From Phycisphaerales bacterium (GTDB lineage: Bacteria; Planctomycetota; Phycisphaerae; UBA1845; Fen-1342), in contig JAGQOO010000007.1 in assembly GCA_020427345.1 (NCBI GenBank), forward strand, positions 1 to 36,114: 36,114 nt of DNA. The letters are read 5' to 3'. Under the pieces are notes generated by a model. That model saw only the letters and a list, made by a program, of their open reading frames with translations, did not search any database and was not told the origin of the DNA. Positions within the stretch are counted from its first letter, which is position 1, and each line of letters opens with the position of its first letter. Shown in pieces: positions 23,421-32,070 of the stretch. The position numbers and the translations under genes were made by a program.

Positions 23421-23885
23421 GTGGCGCGGGGATCAATGCGGCGCGCCTGGCTATGGGCCGGCGCGCTGGGAGTCGGGGCCATTTCGGCGCTCGGCGGCTG
23501 CGTGGTTACGCCGCCCGCGCCGGTGACGGTAGTGTTGGCGAATCGCACGGGCACGGATCTGACGCCGAAGTTCTTCAGCAGCGCAAGCGCGACTACTACG
23601 GCGTCGCTATTCGTGTACAACAATCGACTGGTTGACTTCAACAACCGCGCGTTCGATGAGATGCGAGCCGGAGAGGTCATCACGCTGAACTTTGACTGCG
23701 AGGAATTGCGCAGCATGGGCGTGCAGCGGCCGTTCATCTTCGACCCGATCAGCCTGACGATTGGGCGATTGGAAGACGAGGTTTTTCTCTTGCGCGATAA
23801 CGGGTTCCAGTGTGGCGATCTGGTGCGCTTCGTGTACGACACCGATGAGAATGGCGCGCTGACGCTCGATGTTGAGTTTGAGTAG
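23421..23885 (+). CDS. Predicted lipoprotein, second of a paralogous pair
   Basis: GTG 23421 has GGAGGG 5 nt upstream, overlapping the end of the previous gene; ATG 23436 is an alternative start with a weaker site. The 154-aa product has lipobox LGGC (Cys27) and a domain starting VTVVLANRTGTDLTPKF, which aligns with the first lipoprotein through NRT-x-T-x-L-x-P, a Cys before E-x-R/L (FDCEEL), and a second Cys in FQCGDLVRFVY. A single base separates the two genes, so they are an operon from a tandem duplication. It ends before a strong bidirectional terminator. Function unknown. Confidence 0.8.
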   Translation: MARGSMRRAWLWAGALGVGAISALGGCVVTPPAPVTVVLANRTGTDLTPKFFSSASATTTASLFVYNNRLVDFNNRAFDEMRAGEVITLNFDCEELRSMGVQRPFIFDPISLTIGRLEDEVFLLRDNGFQCGDLVRFVYDTDENGALTLDVEFE

Positions 23886-23922
23886 CGGCCCGTCGCACGG
23901 CGAACCCACCCAGACAATAGAC

Positions 23923-23959
23923 AAGGCCGGCAGCCTCACGCATCGAGGCTGCCGGCCTT
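23923..23959. terminator. Strong bidirectional intrinsic terminator
   Basis: AAGGCCGGCAGCCTC and its exact complement form a 15-bp perfect stem around the 7-base loop ACGCATC, followed by CTGTTGTT. It sits between the convergent lipoprotein operon and the second metalloprotease gene and can serve both. Confidence 0.85.
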
Positions 23960-23988
23960 CTGTTGTTAGCTACGGTGACGCTTCGCCC

Positions 23989-26499
23989 TTACGTCGGGCA
24001 AGTCGCCCCGAACACCGCCAGGAAGCCGGACAGGTCCGACAGGCTGACCATGTTGTCGTTGTCCAAATCGGCCGGGTTCGGCCCGATCGCCCCGAAGTTC
24101 GCCAGCAGGAAGGCGAGATCAGGCAGGTCGATCGTGCCGCTGCCGTCAAAGTCCTCGGGACACGGCTGCGCTACGGGCTCGCACGCTACAGATTCGACAT
24201 GGAACGCGTCGAGGCCACCTTCGACTACATCGCCCGGCGTGTTGTCACTGACCGAGAAGCGAATGCGGATCGTGGAGCTCGCGGCCACTTCGCTGCCGAC
24301 CGCGATCGAATCCTGACGCCACACGGCAGCAACGGTCGTGTAGGTGCGCACCGTCTGCCAGTTCGTTCCGCCCGCGTTGGTCGCGACTTCTACGACCATC
24401 GAGTCCTCAACGCCGATCGGACCGCTGGCGACGTCATTCAACCAGTAGGAGTACGAAATCGTGCCGCCGCTGGACAGGTCAATCACCGGCGACGTCAGCG
24501 TCGTCGTGCCGCCGTCAACGTCGGAATTGGTGTTGGCGGGGTCATTGTCCGTCAGCCACGCCTGGCCGGAACCGTCGGCGTCGGTCGGCGGATCGCCACG
24601 ATCGTTGTTCACGGGCACTCCGCGATCCCACTGACCGTCGGTGGCCGTACCGCTGACAGTGAAGCCAATGTCGGTTTCTGAGTTATCGTCGATGATGACG
24701 GTCAGCTCGCCAACCGCGACGCTGAGCGGATTCGCGGCGCCATTGTCCGGCGCGGTCACTTCACCGGAGGTCGAGCCGGTTGCGCTGACATAAAACTCCG
24801 GAGTGTCATTGCAATCAACGGCCGGAACACTGCCGGAATAGCTCATGCCACCGTTCGCGGTCATCGCGATCGGCGTATAGGCGCCGCCGCTCAACCGGTA
24901 GTTCAGCGTGGGTCCGCTCGTCAGTGACTCGTCACCCTCGTTCACCGAAACATCGATGTCGATCGTCGAGCCCGCAGACACAAAGTTGGGGACAGACGAC
25001 GTGATGACGACCGAGAGCGGAATGAACGGCGGGTCGGCGACATCGAGCGTCAGGTCGTAGCGCTGGATGTTGTCGGCCGTGCCCGGATTGACGCGCACAT
25101 AGTATGTGCCGGCGACGGGCAGCACAGTCGTCAACGATTCCGCAACGCCGGCCGGGTTTGAATCCGCGCTGGCGCGAATGGTCGAACCATTCGACTCAAG
25201 CACATCGACGCTCAGGTTCTGAACGGTCAGGGCGTTGAAGCTGGAACCGGTGTTACACTGAGATGTCTGCGGACCCTGTGTGTAGGTCGAGCCTAGCGGC
25301 GTGCAGGTGACGGTCAGTTCCTTCGGCTGCGTAACGCTGATCTCGTAATAGTCGACATCGCCGTTGTCGTCGATGCTGGCGAGCTCAGTGGTGGTTGAGC
25401 CATTGCCCAGCGTGCCTAGAACCGTGGCGGTTCCGGCCGAGTCGTTCTCTTCCATCGGGTCGCCATAGTGGCGCTGGGCGTTCAGGATGTCGTCAAACTG
25501 CGGTCCGTCGAACGCAAGCGACAGGAACGGCTCCATGAGCTTGGTCTGCTGGATCGGGCAAACGTGCAACTGGCCCATGCCGTGGCCGTGCTCGTGAGCG
25601 AGCGTGTTACGCAACAACAGCGAGTTGTTGCTGAGATCATTGAACGCGTTGTCGGCAGTGTCGATGACCATGTCGCCATCGTTGGGGAAGTTGTTGTACG
25701 CCAGAACGCCGCTATTGCCGTCGATCGTGATGCCGGCCATGCGCAAGTCGCCGCGGACGCCCAAGACACCGGCGGCGCCGTTCAGGTCCACGCCGTCGTC
25801 ATTGGCCTCGAACACGTAGCTCACGCCGGCGAGTTCGCTCCAGTGGGTGAATATCTGCTGATAGAGGCCCTGCCAGGTCGCCGGGGACCCGTAAAGGCTG
25901 TTCAGGCGAGCAAACAGATTGCTGTTGCCGGTAACGCCGATCAGGTTTGGCACGAACGTGCCATCCGGCACAAAGCTGTAGGTCAAGACGGTCGGCTCGC
26001 CCTGCGCGAACGGGCCGGGGTCCATCGCCGTCGCGCTCCAGCGGCCAGTCTGCTGGAAGCGAGGCGAGAACATCACGGTATTGAACGCGTCAACAATGTC
26101 CTGCGGCGTATCCGGCGCAAAGCACATCGCCACGCGCGGGCCGTTGGCGTTGACCTCGCGGATGCGCTCCAGCATGCGGCGCTGCAGCGGCGTCATCTTC
26201 GCCCATGTTTCGGGGGAAACTTCGGCCGGCGCGCAAGTGTGGTCACAGGCCACTTCCGCCGCGCCGGTCAACTTTTCACGGATGATCTGCTGGTGCCGCG
26301 CTGGAAGCGCCTGGAACGTTTGCCACACAATCAACTGCGTGGTCGCGGCGCGCTGCGATTCGATGTCCATCGCGGTGGACGTCGGCTGGACATACCGACA
26401 CGCCTCGCACTCACCGCTCGACGCGGTCCACACCTGCGTCAATCCCGCCGCCGCCAACATGGCGCACAGCCAGGATGCGCGCATCGCAATCTGGGTCAT
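23989..26499 (-). CDS. Secreted matrixin-like metalloprotease with dockerin-like EF-hand tail
   Basis: This 836-aa protein has a signal peptide (1-25). A conserved region beginning MCFAPDTPQDIVDAFN parallels CFAPGTPEDYIERVE in the first protease. The zinc motif is HEHGHGMGQLH (His302, Glu303, His306, His312), with KLMEPFL as Met-turn. A PPC-like segment (GDVDYYEI), an Ig-like region and a jelly-roll/MAM-like domain with VDGGTTTLTSPVIDL follow. The C-terminus (780-836) has two EF-hand loops, DFDGSGTIDLPD (783-794) and DLDNDNMVSLSD (811-822), like a dockerin, ending in CPT. GGGAGG precedes the ATG by 9 nt. The first 500 residues are paralogous to the protein at 7918-10533. Substrate unknown. 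Confidence 0.9.
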   Translation of the reverse strand: MTQIAMRASWLCAMLAAAGLTQVWTASSGECEACRYVQPTSTAMDIESQRAATTQLIVWQTFQALPARHQQIIREKLTGAAEVACDHTCAPAEVSPETWAKMTPLQRRMLERIREVNANGPRVAMCFAPDTPQDIVDAFNTVMFSPRFQQTGRWSATAMDPGPFAQGEPTVLTYSFVPDGTFVPNLIGVTGNSNLFARLNSLYGSPATWQGLYQQIFTHWSELAGVSYVFEANDDGVDLNGAAGVLGVRGDLRMAGITIDGNSGVLAYNNFPNDGDMVIDTADNAFNDLSNNSLLLRNTLAHEHGHGMGQLHVCPIQQTKLMEPFLSLAFDGPQFDDILNAQRHYGDPMEENDSAGTATVLGTLGNGSTTTELASIDDNGDVDYYEISVTQPKELTVTCTPLGSTYTQGPQTSQCNTGSSFNALTVQNLSVDVLESNGSTIRASADSNPAGVAESLTTVLPVAGTYYVRVNPGTADNIQRYDLTLDVADPPFIPLSVVITSSVPNFVSAGSTIDIDVSVNEGDESLTSGPTLNYRLSGGAYTPIAMTANGGMSYSGSVPAVDCNDTPEFYVSATGSTSGEVTAPDNGAANPLSVAVGELTVIIDDNSETDIGFTVSGTATDGQWDRGVPVNNDRGDPPTDADGSGQAWLTDNDPANTNSDVDGGTTTLTSPVIDLSSGGTISYSYWLNDVASGPIGVEDSMVVEVATNAGGTNWQTVRTYTTVAAVWRQDSIAVGSEVAASSTIRIRFSVSDNTPGDVVEGGLDAFHVESVACEPVAQPCPEDFDGSGTIDLPDLAFLLANFGAIGPNPADLDNDNMVSLSDLSGFLAVFGATCPT

Positions 26500-26720
26500 A
26501 TTTTCTTGCCTCCCGAAAAGAAATGAATCTCCGCGCAGGCGCTCCGCCTCAGAGCTGAACCCAAGCCGACAAAGTCAGCCCTCGCAGGGTCCGTTGATCC
26601 GTTGCGCGAAAACCGTCGCCAAACTGGATATGGCGCCTCCGAGGCCAATAGTAGCGGATGATCGCCGGTCCGTAACCCGCATTTCGCCCATAGATTCAGT
26701 TTTTCAGGGCGCCAGCTTGG

Positions 26721-29700
26721 TTAGTCGCCCGATAACAGGCGCCGAAACGGCTCGGTCACGTTGCGCAGCGGGCGGGCCTTGACGCGCGGACTGGAGATAC
26801 TGCCCGATACGTCGTATTGCATGATTTCGCGTCCGGCCGCGTCAATGAGTTTGGTCAGCGGGTCTCCGGGACCGCCGCCGACGGCGAACAATGTCAGGCG
26901 GATCGTGCCCGCGGCCATGTCCCAGTCGCCCTCGCCGACAAAGCGCGTGCTGGCGCCGCGCACGTCCAAGTTCGAGATGCGGAGCGTTTGCCCTTCCCAC
27001 GCGAATTGCATCGTCGCGACTTCCACGGCCTCATCGACCGGGGCGTCGCGGCCAGCCTCGGCAACTGAGCGCAACACGCGATTTCCGAGCAGCGAAGCGT
27101 CGCGGATTCGCAGTTCCCCACCGCCTCGACGTGACGCGACATCCCCGTTTCCGCGCAGGAAAATCTGGCCATCGACCCGCCCGGGCCGGTCGGACTCGGC
27201 GTCTCCCTGGTCCGGAAACAGGCTTGCCAGCCGCATGTCGTGCAGCGTCAGGTTGAGTTCGTACGCGCCGGTGTCGGCGTTCACGCGGGCGAAGCCGAAT
27301 AGTTCGCCATCACACAGGCGAGCGCGCAAGTCGTTTAGTCGCGTCCACTCATCCGTTGCGCGCTTCGTGAAGGCGCCCTCCAGTCGCTCAAACGGGCGCC
27401 CGTCGAGCGTTCCGCGATCGGCGACAAATGTGCCATCCAACGCGGGGCCGGCGCCAGGCTCGACGCGCACTTCGCCGTCGAGCCGCCCGGACACGTCGCG
27501 CAACGGAAGCCCGAGATCGAGCGAGGCGTCGGTGAAGGACATGCGCCCGCGCACGCTCCACGTGCCAAACGAGGCGGACTTCAGCCGGATTCGATCGAAG
27601 GCCGCGTCGATCCGACCCGAAAGCGCGACGCGCCGCAACATGTCGCGCAGCGCCGCCGGCATCGCGTCAACAAATGCCTGACCGACGTCAATGGACTCCG
27701 CCTGGAGCGAAAAGTCAGACCACGCGTCAGAGTCGCCAAGGCTACCGCCGCCACTTGCGCGAATCGTCCCCTGATCGCCGTACCGGGCTTGAGCATTCAC
27801 CAGTTCGAACCCGGTCTCGCTGACCGTTACTGAGCCGGTGACGTCGCGCAAGGCCAGCGGCGCGGGGCCGGGGCGCATTCTGGCGGCACTGATCTCGAAC
27901 CGACCCTGATTGAGGTCGCCACCGGGCTTTGCGCTCAGGTTGACGCGGACGCTACCCGGCCCGCTCAGACCCAGGGCGTCGCGCAGTCGCGTCCATTTTG
28001 ACGGGATCATCTGGTCCAGCACGATGCCAAGTTCATCGTCCGTCGTTTCCATGGCGATCGAGACGGGGCGCAGCTCATTCTCGACTCGCGCGAATCTCCC
28101 ATCGATGCGGACACTGCCGCTGGGTCGCGTCGCCTCAAGGTCGCGGACTTCGATCTTGTCGTCACCGAGAAACAGCACGCCGTGTGCGCCGCGCCACGGC
28201 GGCCCTTTTGAGAAACCCGTCAGCTCGCCATCGTTGACCTTTGCGAGATAAGTCGCGACGCGATGATCCAGGCTGCCCGTCACTTCGCCGTGCACGTCCG
28301 CCACGCCGATGAGGCGCGGCGCCTCGCCTGGCAGCAGATTCGACTCCGCCGTGTCAATCGGGTAGCCGGCGATGAGCACGCGCACAGCGACGGCCGCTAC
28401 GTCCCTGGCGCGCAAGTCGATATCACCATCAACCGTGATTTCGGCGCCGCCGTTGAAGCCGCGCAGATCGGCAAGTTGGATGTGCCCGTCGCGGACCGAT
28501 ACGCGTCCGGAAGCGTCCGTCAGGCGCGTGTCGCCGAGCGACAGATCGGCGGCAATCAGACGGGCCACAACTTCCGTGTTGATCTCCTTCGGAACGCCGA
28601 CCTCGCCGTCATCGCGCCACAGGTGAACAGTGGCGTCAGTAACGCCGGTCGGCTGGGCGGATTCCCAGATCGGCCGATATCCCGGCGGCAAGGCGCGAAA
28701 CAGGTCGTCATTGAGGGGCAGGTTGCGCGCTTCAAACGTCAGGTCCAAACCGGTCCACGGGTTGTAGTTGTTGATGCGGCCTTCGCGGATCCAAATGTGC
28801 CCCGGCCCGTGTCGACCGCCGAGCCCGTCGAGTCGCACACCGTTCTCTGAGAACAGCACATCACCCTGAACCTGGTCGATCAGATAAGGAAAGCGGAAGT
28901 AACGCGACTCGCCATCGTCCGCTTTCATTTCGCCATCGAAGCGTGTCGTCCATTCGCCGCCGGTTGAGCGTTCGGTGACGCCGCGCCCCTGGAGCGCGCC
29001 ATGCCCGCGCGGCAGGTAGTCCATCAGGAACGCCCTGACCGGGCCGGGCAGGCGGGGCGACTCCACAAACGCGGTGTTGGATGGGGCCGGGAGCGAAATG
29101 CCGCGCGACTCGAACTGCCAATCGATGCGACTTCCGAGCATTGACTCGATGTCGCCGTCGCGCACGCGCGCCCACAAATCCACCGGCGCGCCGGAGGAGC
29201 GCCACGTCGCCGTGGTTTCGGCGCTGTTGATCTGGCCGCGCAGTTCGATGCTGACGGTTAACTCGCCACGGTCGCTCGCGCGCTGCGCGTCGACGGTGAC
29301 AACGCTTTCTCGAAAACGCAGAAAACGCGACGACGGATCAACCTCGACCGGAAACGCGCCCGACGCGTTCAGCAGACGCAGCCGGGCTCGACGCAGTCCG
29401 CTCGCGTCCAGCTCGATGCGCTCGACGCTCAATTCGCCTTCCAAGTCACAATCACGCATCGACGCGCGTAGCGATTCCGGCGCTGGGAGGAGCACGGCGC
29501 CGAGGGAAAGCGGGGCGACGGATACAGAGGCGTCGCTCGTGCCCCACTCCAACTCCACAAGTGGCCGCGTGCCAAGAAATGATCGGCCGCGCAGCGCCGC
29601 GCCGCCGACCTGGCTCAACCGCGCCACGTATCGCCTTGCGACGCCAACTCCCTCGTAATCTGCCACAGCGCTGAGCAACCAGCGTCGGGTTCCACCGCTG

Positions 29701-30197
29701 CGCCCCGCCGCCACGCGCACATCGGCGTTTTCAATCTCGATGCGCGGCAAATCGGAAGGCGCGGCCATCCAACTCGCGGGCGGCGCCGGTTCGCCGGGCT
29801 CGGAGCCCCACACAATATTGTCGGGGGCCGCGGCCAACTCGATGGTCGGGCTGTGCAGGTGAATTCCGGTGGGACGGGCCTCGCCCAGCAGCAGTCGGCT
29901 CCAGTCGAGATCGACCCGCCCGAACGGCGCCAGCACACGCGTGCCGCTTGTAATTGTGGGCGGGTCCGCTCCGGCGCCGCCGACCATCAGTTCCAGCCCC
30001 GAAAACGTCAAACCGCCCCAGGGTGTAAACGAGATATCCTCGATGCGACGCGCGTCTGCACCGAAGGCGGCGAGCGCGCGAGTGAGCTCAGCGCGAAGGC
30101 GGGTTGGGTTTGCGGCGCGCCAATACAAGCCAGCGGCGGCCGCGCCGATCAGCGCGAAGACAATGAGGAGGACCCGACGCCCCTTCCGCTTACGCAT
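26721..30197 (-). CDS. AsmA/YhdP/TamB-like envelope protein
   Basis: ATG 30197 is chosen because it begins the basic tail and single membrane helix (about 8-26); the longer frame overlaps the upstream gene. The 1158-aa protein is then almost entirely beta-rich periplasmic sequence, with repeated strands such as VRIDGRFARVE, VDGDIDLRA and VDGQIFLRGNGD. It ends in the AsmA-type closing module: DWDMAAGTIRLTLFAV, PLTKLIDAAG, MQYDVSGSISSPRVK. Members of this group bridge the inner and outer membrane and are linked to lipid transport. That function is known for enterobacterial relatives and inferred here. It lies 39 nt behind the TPR gene, probably in one operon. No clear Shine-Dalgarno is seen. 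Confidence 0.82.
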   Translation of the reverse strand: MRKRKGRRVLLIVFALIGAAAAGLYWRAANPTRLRAELTRALAAFGADARRIEDISFTPWGGLTFSGLELMVGGAGADPPTITSGTRVLAPFGRVDLDWSRLLLGEARPTGIHLHSPTIELAAAPDNIVWGSEPGEPAPPASWMAAPSDLPRIEIENADVRVAAGRSGGTRRWLLSAVADYEGVGVARRYVARLSQVGGAALRGRSFLGTRPLVELEWGTSDASVSVAPLSLGAVLLPAPESLRASMRDCDLEGELSVERIELDASGLRRARLRLLNASGAFPVEVDPSSRFLRFRESVVTVDAQRASDRGELTVSIELRGQINSAETTATWRSSGAPVDLWARVRDGDIESMLGSRIDWQFESRGISLPAPSNTAFVESPRLPGPVRAFLMDYLPRGHGALQGRGVTERSTGGEWTTRFDGEMKADDGESRYFRFPYLIDQVQGDVLFSENGVRLDGLGGRHGPGHIWIREGRINNYNPWTGLDLTFEARNLPLNDDLFRALPPGYRPIWESAQPTGVTDATVHLWRDDGEVGVPKEINTEVVARLIAADLSLGDTRLTDASGRVSVRDGHIQLADLRGFNGGAEITVDGDIDLRARDVAAVAVRVLIAGYPIDTAESNLLPGEAPRLIGVADVHGEVTGSLDHRVATYLAKVNDGELTGFSKGPPWRGAHGVLFLGDDKIEVRDLEATRPSGSVRIDGRFARVENELRPVSIAMETTDDELGIVLDQMIPSKWTRLRDALGLSGPGSVRVNLSAKPGGDLNQGRFEISAARMRPGPAPLALRDVTGSVTVSETGFELVNAQARYGDQGTIRASGGGSLGDSDAWSDFSLQAESIDVGQAFVDAMPAALRDMLRRVALSGRIDAAFDRIRLKSASFGTWSVRGRMSFTDASLDLGLPLRDVSGRLDGEVRVEPGAGPALDGTFVADRGTLDGRPFERLEGAFTKRATDEWTRLNDLRARLCDGELFGFARVNADTGAYELNLTLHDMRLASLFPDQGDAESDRPGRVDGQIFLRGNGDVASRRGGGELRIRDASLLGNRVLRSVAEAGRDAPVDEAVEVATMQFAWEGQTLRISNLDVRGASTRFVGEGDWDMAAGTIRLTLFAVGGGPGDPLTKLIDAAGREIMQYDVSGSISSPRVKARPLRNVTEPFRRLLSGD

Positions 30198-30235
30198 GCG
30201 CGTATCGTAGCGAAGCGGCCCGACGGGAGGCGGAT

Positions 30236-31507
30236 TCAGGGCTGAGGGGCCGGCGTTTCGTCCAAGACCGGCGCCGGAGCCTTTGCGGCTGCGGGGGCTC
30301 CGAGCGCCCGAAGCTGCCGCAGCGCACTCTCGTTGGTTGGGTCGATATCCAATACCCGCAGGTAGGTATTGATCGCGTCTTCGTTCTTCTGGCACTGCGC
30401 CTGAAGCGCTCCCAACCGCAGCAGATACTCCGTATTGTCCGGCTGGTAGGCGACAGCCCGCTGCGCGAGTTCGAGATAGCTGTGAAACTCCATCTGTTTG
30501 CGCAATTCGGACTGGAGAATCATCAGGTCAACGGTGTCGCTCAGGACCTTCGCGGCCAAGCGTTCGCCTCCCGGAATAATCAGATCGCTGCGCTCACCGC
30601 TCGGATTGGGGATAAACAGCGGCTCCGACTGCTTACGCAGCATCCAGATCTTGAGGTCGTACGCGTCGTACAACTCCCGGAGCTTCTCGATGTTCCAGGG
30701 CTCCGCCTGCGCCGCCGCCCGCGAGATGTCGATGAACTGGTCGGCGTTGCGATGGGCGGCGTCAAAGTTCTCGCGCTCCGACCAGAACACCGTCGCCAAG
30801 CGGCGTGATTCGCGGTTCTCCGGGTCCATCTCCTGCAGCGCTTTCTGGGCCTCGTCCCACTTTCCCGCCCCCATGTACGCTTCGACGAGCGCTTCCAGCG
30901 TCTCCTGCCGCTTGTCCGGCGGCGCAACCTTGCGGGCGAACTCCAGATAGAACATCGCCTGGCGCGGGTAGTTGGCGCGCAGGTGGAACTTGCCCAACCC
31001 GAGGTTCGCGCGGAAGTCGCTCTCCTGCACCGAACGCACCTTCATAAAGTCGTTCCGGGCCGCGATATGGTCCCCTGTCGCCGCGAGGATCTCGCCGCGC
31101 AAATTGAGCGCGTCAAAGTTGTCCGGCTCGCGCTCGATGACACGATTCAGGGCAAGCAGCGCTTCCTGGTACGCCGCCCGCTGCGCGAGCGGATCGCTCG
31201 CGTCTTCCGCGAAGTCACGCCGGGTCTCCGCGAGCCGCATCAACTCGGACGCGGACATCTGCTCCATGGTGCGGGCGTCCAGCGGCGCCTCGGGTTGGGC
31301 GCTGATGGCCCCCGGCTTCGCCAGCGGCGGCGCCTCGGGCCTGGTCGGCTGCACGGCGGGGGCTGGCGGAGACGCCGGCTCAACCTGCGTTTGCTCGGCA
31401 GACGGCGGAATGACCTCCGGCTCGCCCTGCCCAAACGCCAAATGTCCGGGAGCGATTACGAGCCCCGCGAACCCCATCCCAATCGCAAATCGCCGGTTTC
31501 GGTTCAT
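30236..31507 (-). CDS. Exported TPR protein
   Basis: ATG 31507 is preferred to 31552 because AAGGAAG precedes it and a signal peptide begins there (basic MNRNRRF, hydrophobic core, AFGQG). The 423-aa product has a Pro/Ala-rich linker (about 30-85). TPR units follow: one around ALLALNRVIEREPDNFDALNLRGEI written here in part, several in 130-240, and a last pair near AVAYQPDNTEYLLRLGALQ and INTYLRVLDIDPTNESALRQL. The tail is Ala/Pro-rich. It probably acts as a periplasmic scaffold. It is followed by the AsmA-like gene, which suggests an envelope complex. No enzyme motif is visible. Confidence 0.85.
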   Translation of the reverse strand: MNRNRRFAIGMGFAGLVIAPGHLAFGQGEPEVIPPSAEQTQVEPASPPAPAVQPTRPEAPPLAKPGAISAQPEAPLDARTMEQMSASELMRLAETRRDFAEDASDPLAQRAAYQEALLALNRVIEREPDNFDALNLRGEILAATGDHIAARNDFMKVRSVQESDFRANLGLGKFHLRANYPRQAMFYLEFARKVAPPDKRQETLEALVEAYMGAGKWDEAQKALQEMDPENRESRRLATVFWSERENFDAAHRNADQFIDISRAAAQAEPWNIEKLRELYDAYDLKIWMLRKQSEPLFIPNPSGERSDLIIPGGERLAAKVLSDTVDLMILQSELRKQMEFHSYLELAQRAVAYQPDNTEYLLRLGALQAQCQKNEDAINTYLRVLDIDPTNESALRQLRALGAPAAAKAPAPVLDETPAPQP

Positions 31508-31681
31508 TCGACTTCCTTGTCGGCTCAAAGGGCTTCTGAAGCGGCCGGCCACGCCGCAATGGATAGGTTATCGGCGAATCCCGCGCGCTTCGCCGCTCCG
31601 GCGACCGATCGCCCTGTCGGAACCGGCTACGCAAGCGGCGATCAACTGCGGTACTTACGCCCGAGCCCGAACGCGGTTCTC

Positions 31682-31807
31682 TCAGAACGAGATGTTGATC
31701 CCGTTAAAGATGTCGGTCAGGAAGCCGAACAGGCCGTTCAGCAGGTTGTTGAGAAACCCGAAAAGAGCGCCCAGGAATCCGTCGAGCGAGTCCTGAAAGT
31801 CCAACAT
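31682..31807 (-). CDS. 41-aa amphipathic peptide of 11-residue repeats
   Basis: A perfect AGGAGG (31815-31820) lies 7 nt before ATG 31807. The product starts MLDFQDSLDGFLGA and then contains two adjacent 11-residue repeats, LFGFLNNLLNG and LFGFLTDIFNG, ending INISF. An 11-residue period is three helical turns, typical of amphipathic helices lying on membranes or lipid particles. No basic N-terminus or cleavage site is seen. It is co-directional with the TPR and AsmA-like genes 174 nt downstream and divergent from the serine hydrolase. A TATGAT (-10-like) lies at 31882-31887 on the same strand. I recognise no family. Confidence 0.6.
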   Translation of the reverse strand: MLDFQDSLDGFLGALFGFLNNLLNGLFGFLTDIFNGINISF

Positions 31808-32070
31808 CGGTCGGCCTCCTGACGATCCGGCGCTGCGCCAGGGTCCAAGCCCACAGACTCCCCGCAGCGCCACCGCTCGGAATCATATGGCGCCACTGCC
31901 TGACCGGCGACCCGCCGCCCCGATCCGGATTTTCTCCGTTTCTCGAAAATCTCTGAAAGAAACCCGCCGCAGCCCGGCCACTTGGGATGCAGGCCACATC
32001 GGCGACGGACGCCGACGGTGGCGACCGAATGGAATCCGCTCAGGGAACTTGAGAGCTAGGGAGAAACACG

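Noticed and set aside
30198-30395. N-terminal extension of the AsmA-like protein
   Set aside because: It is low-complexity, overlaps the end of the TPR gene, and would place 66 residues before the basic tail and membrane helix.
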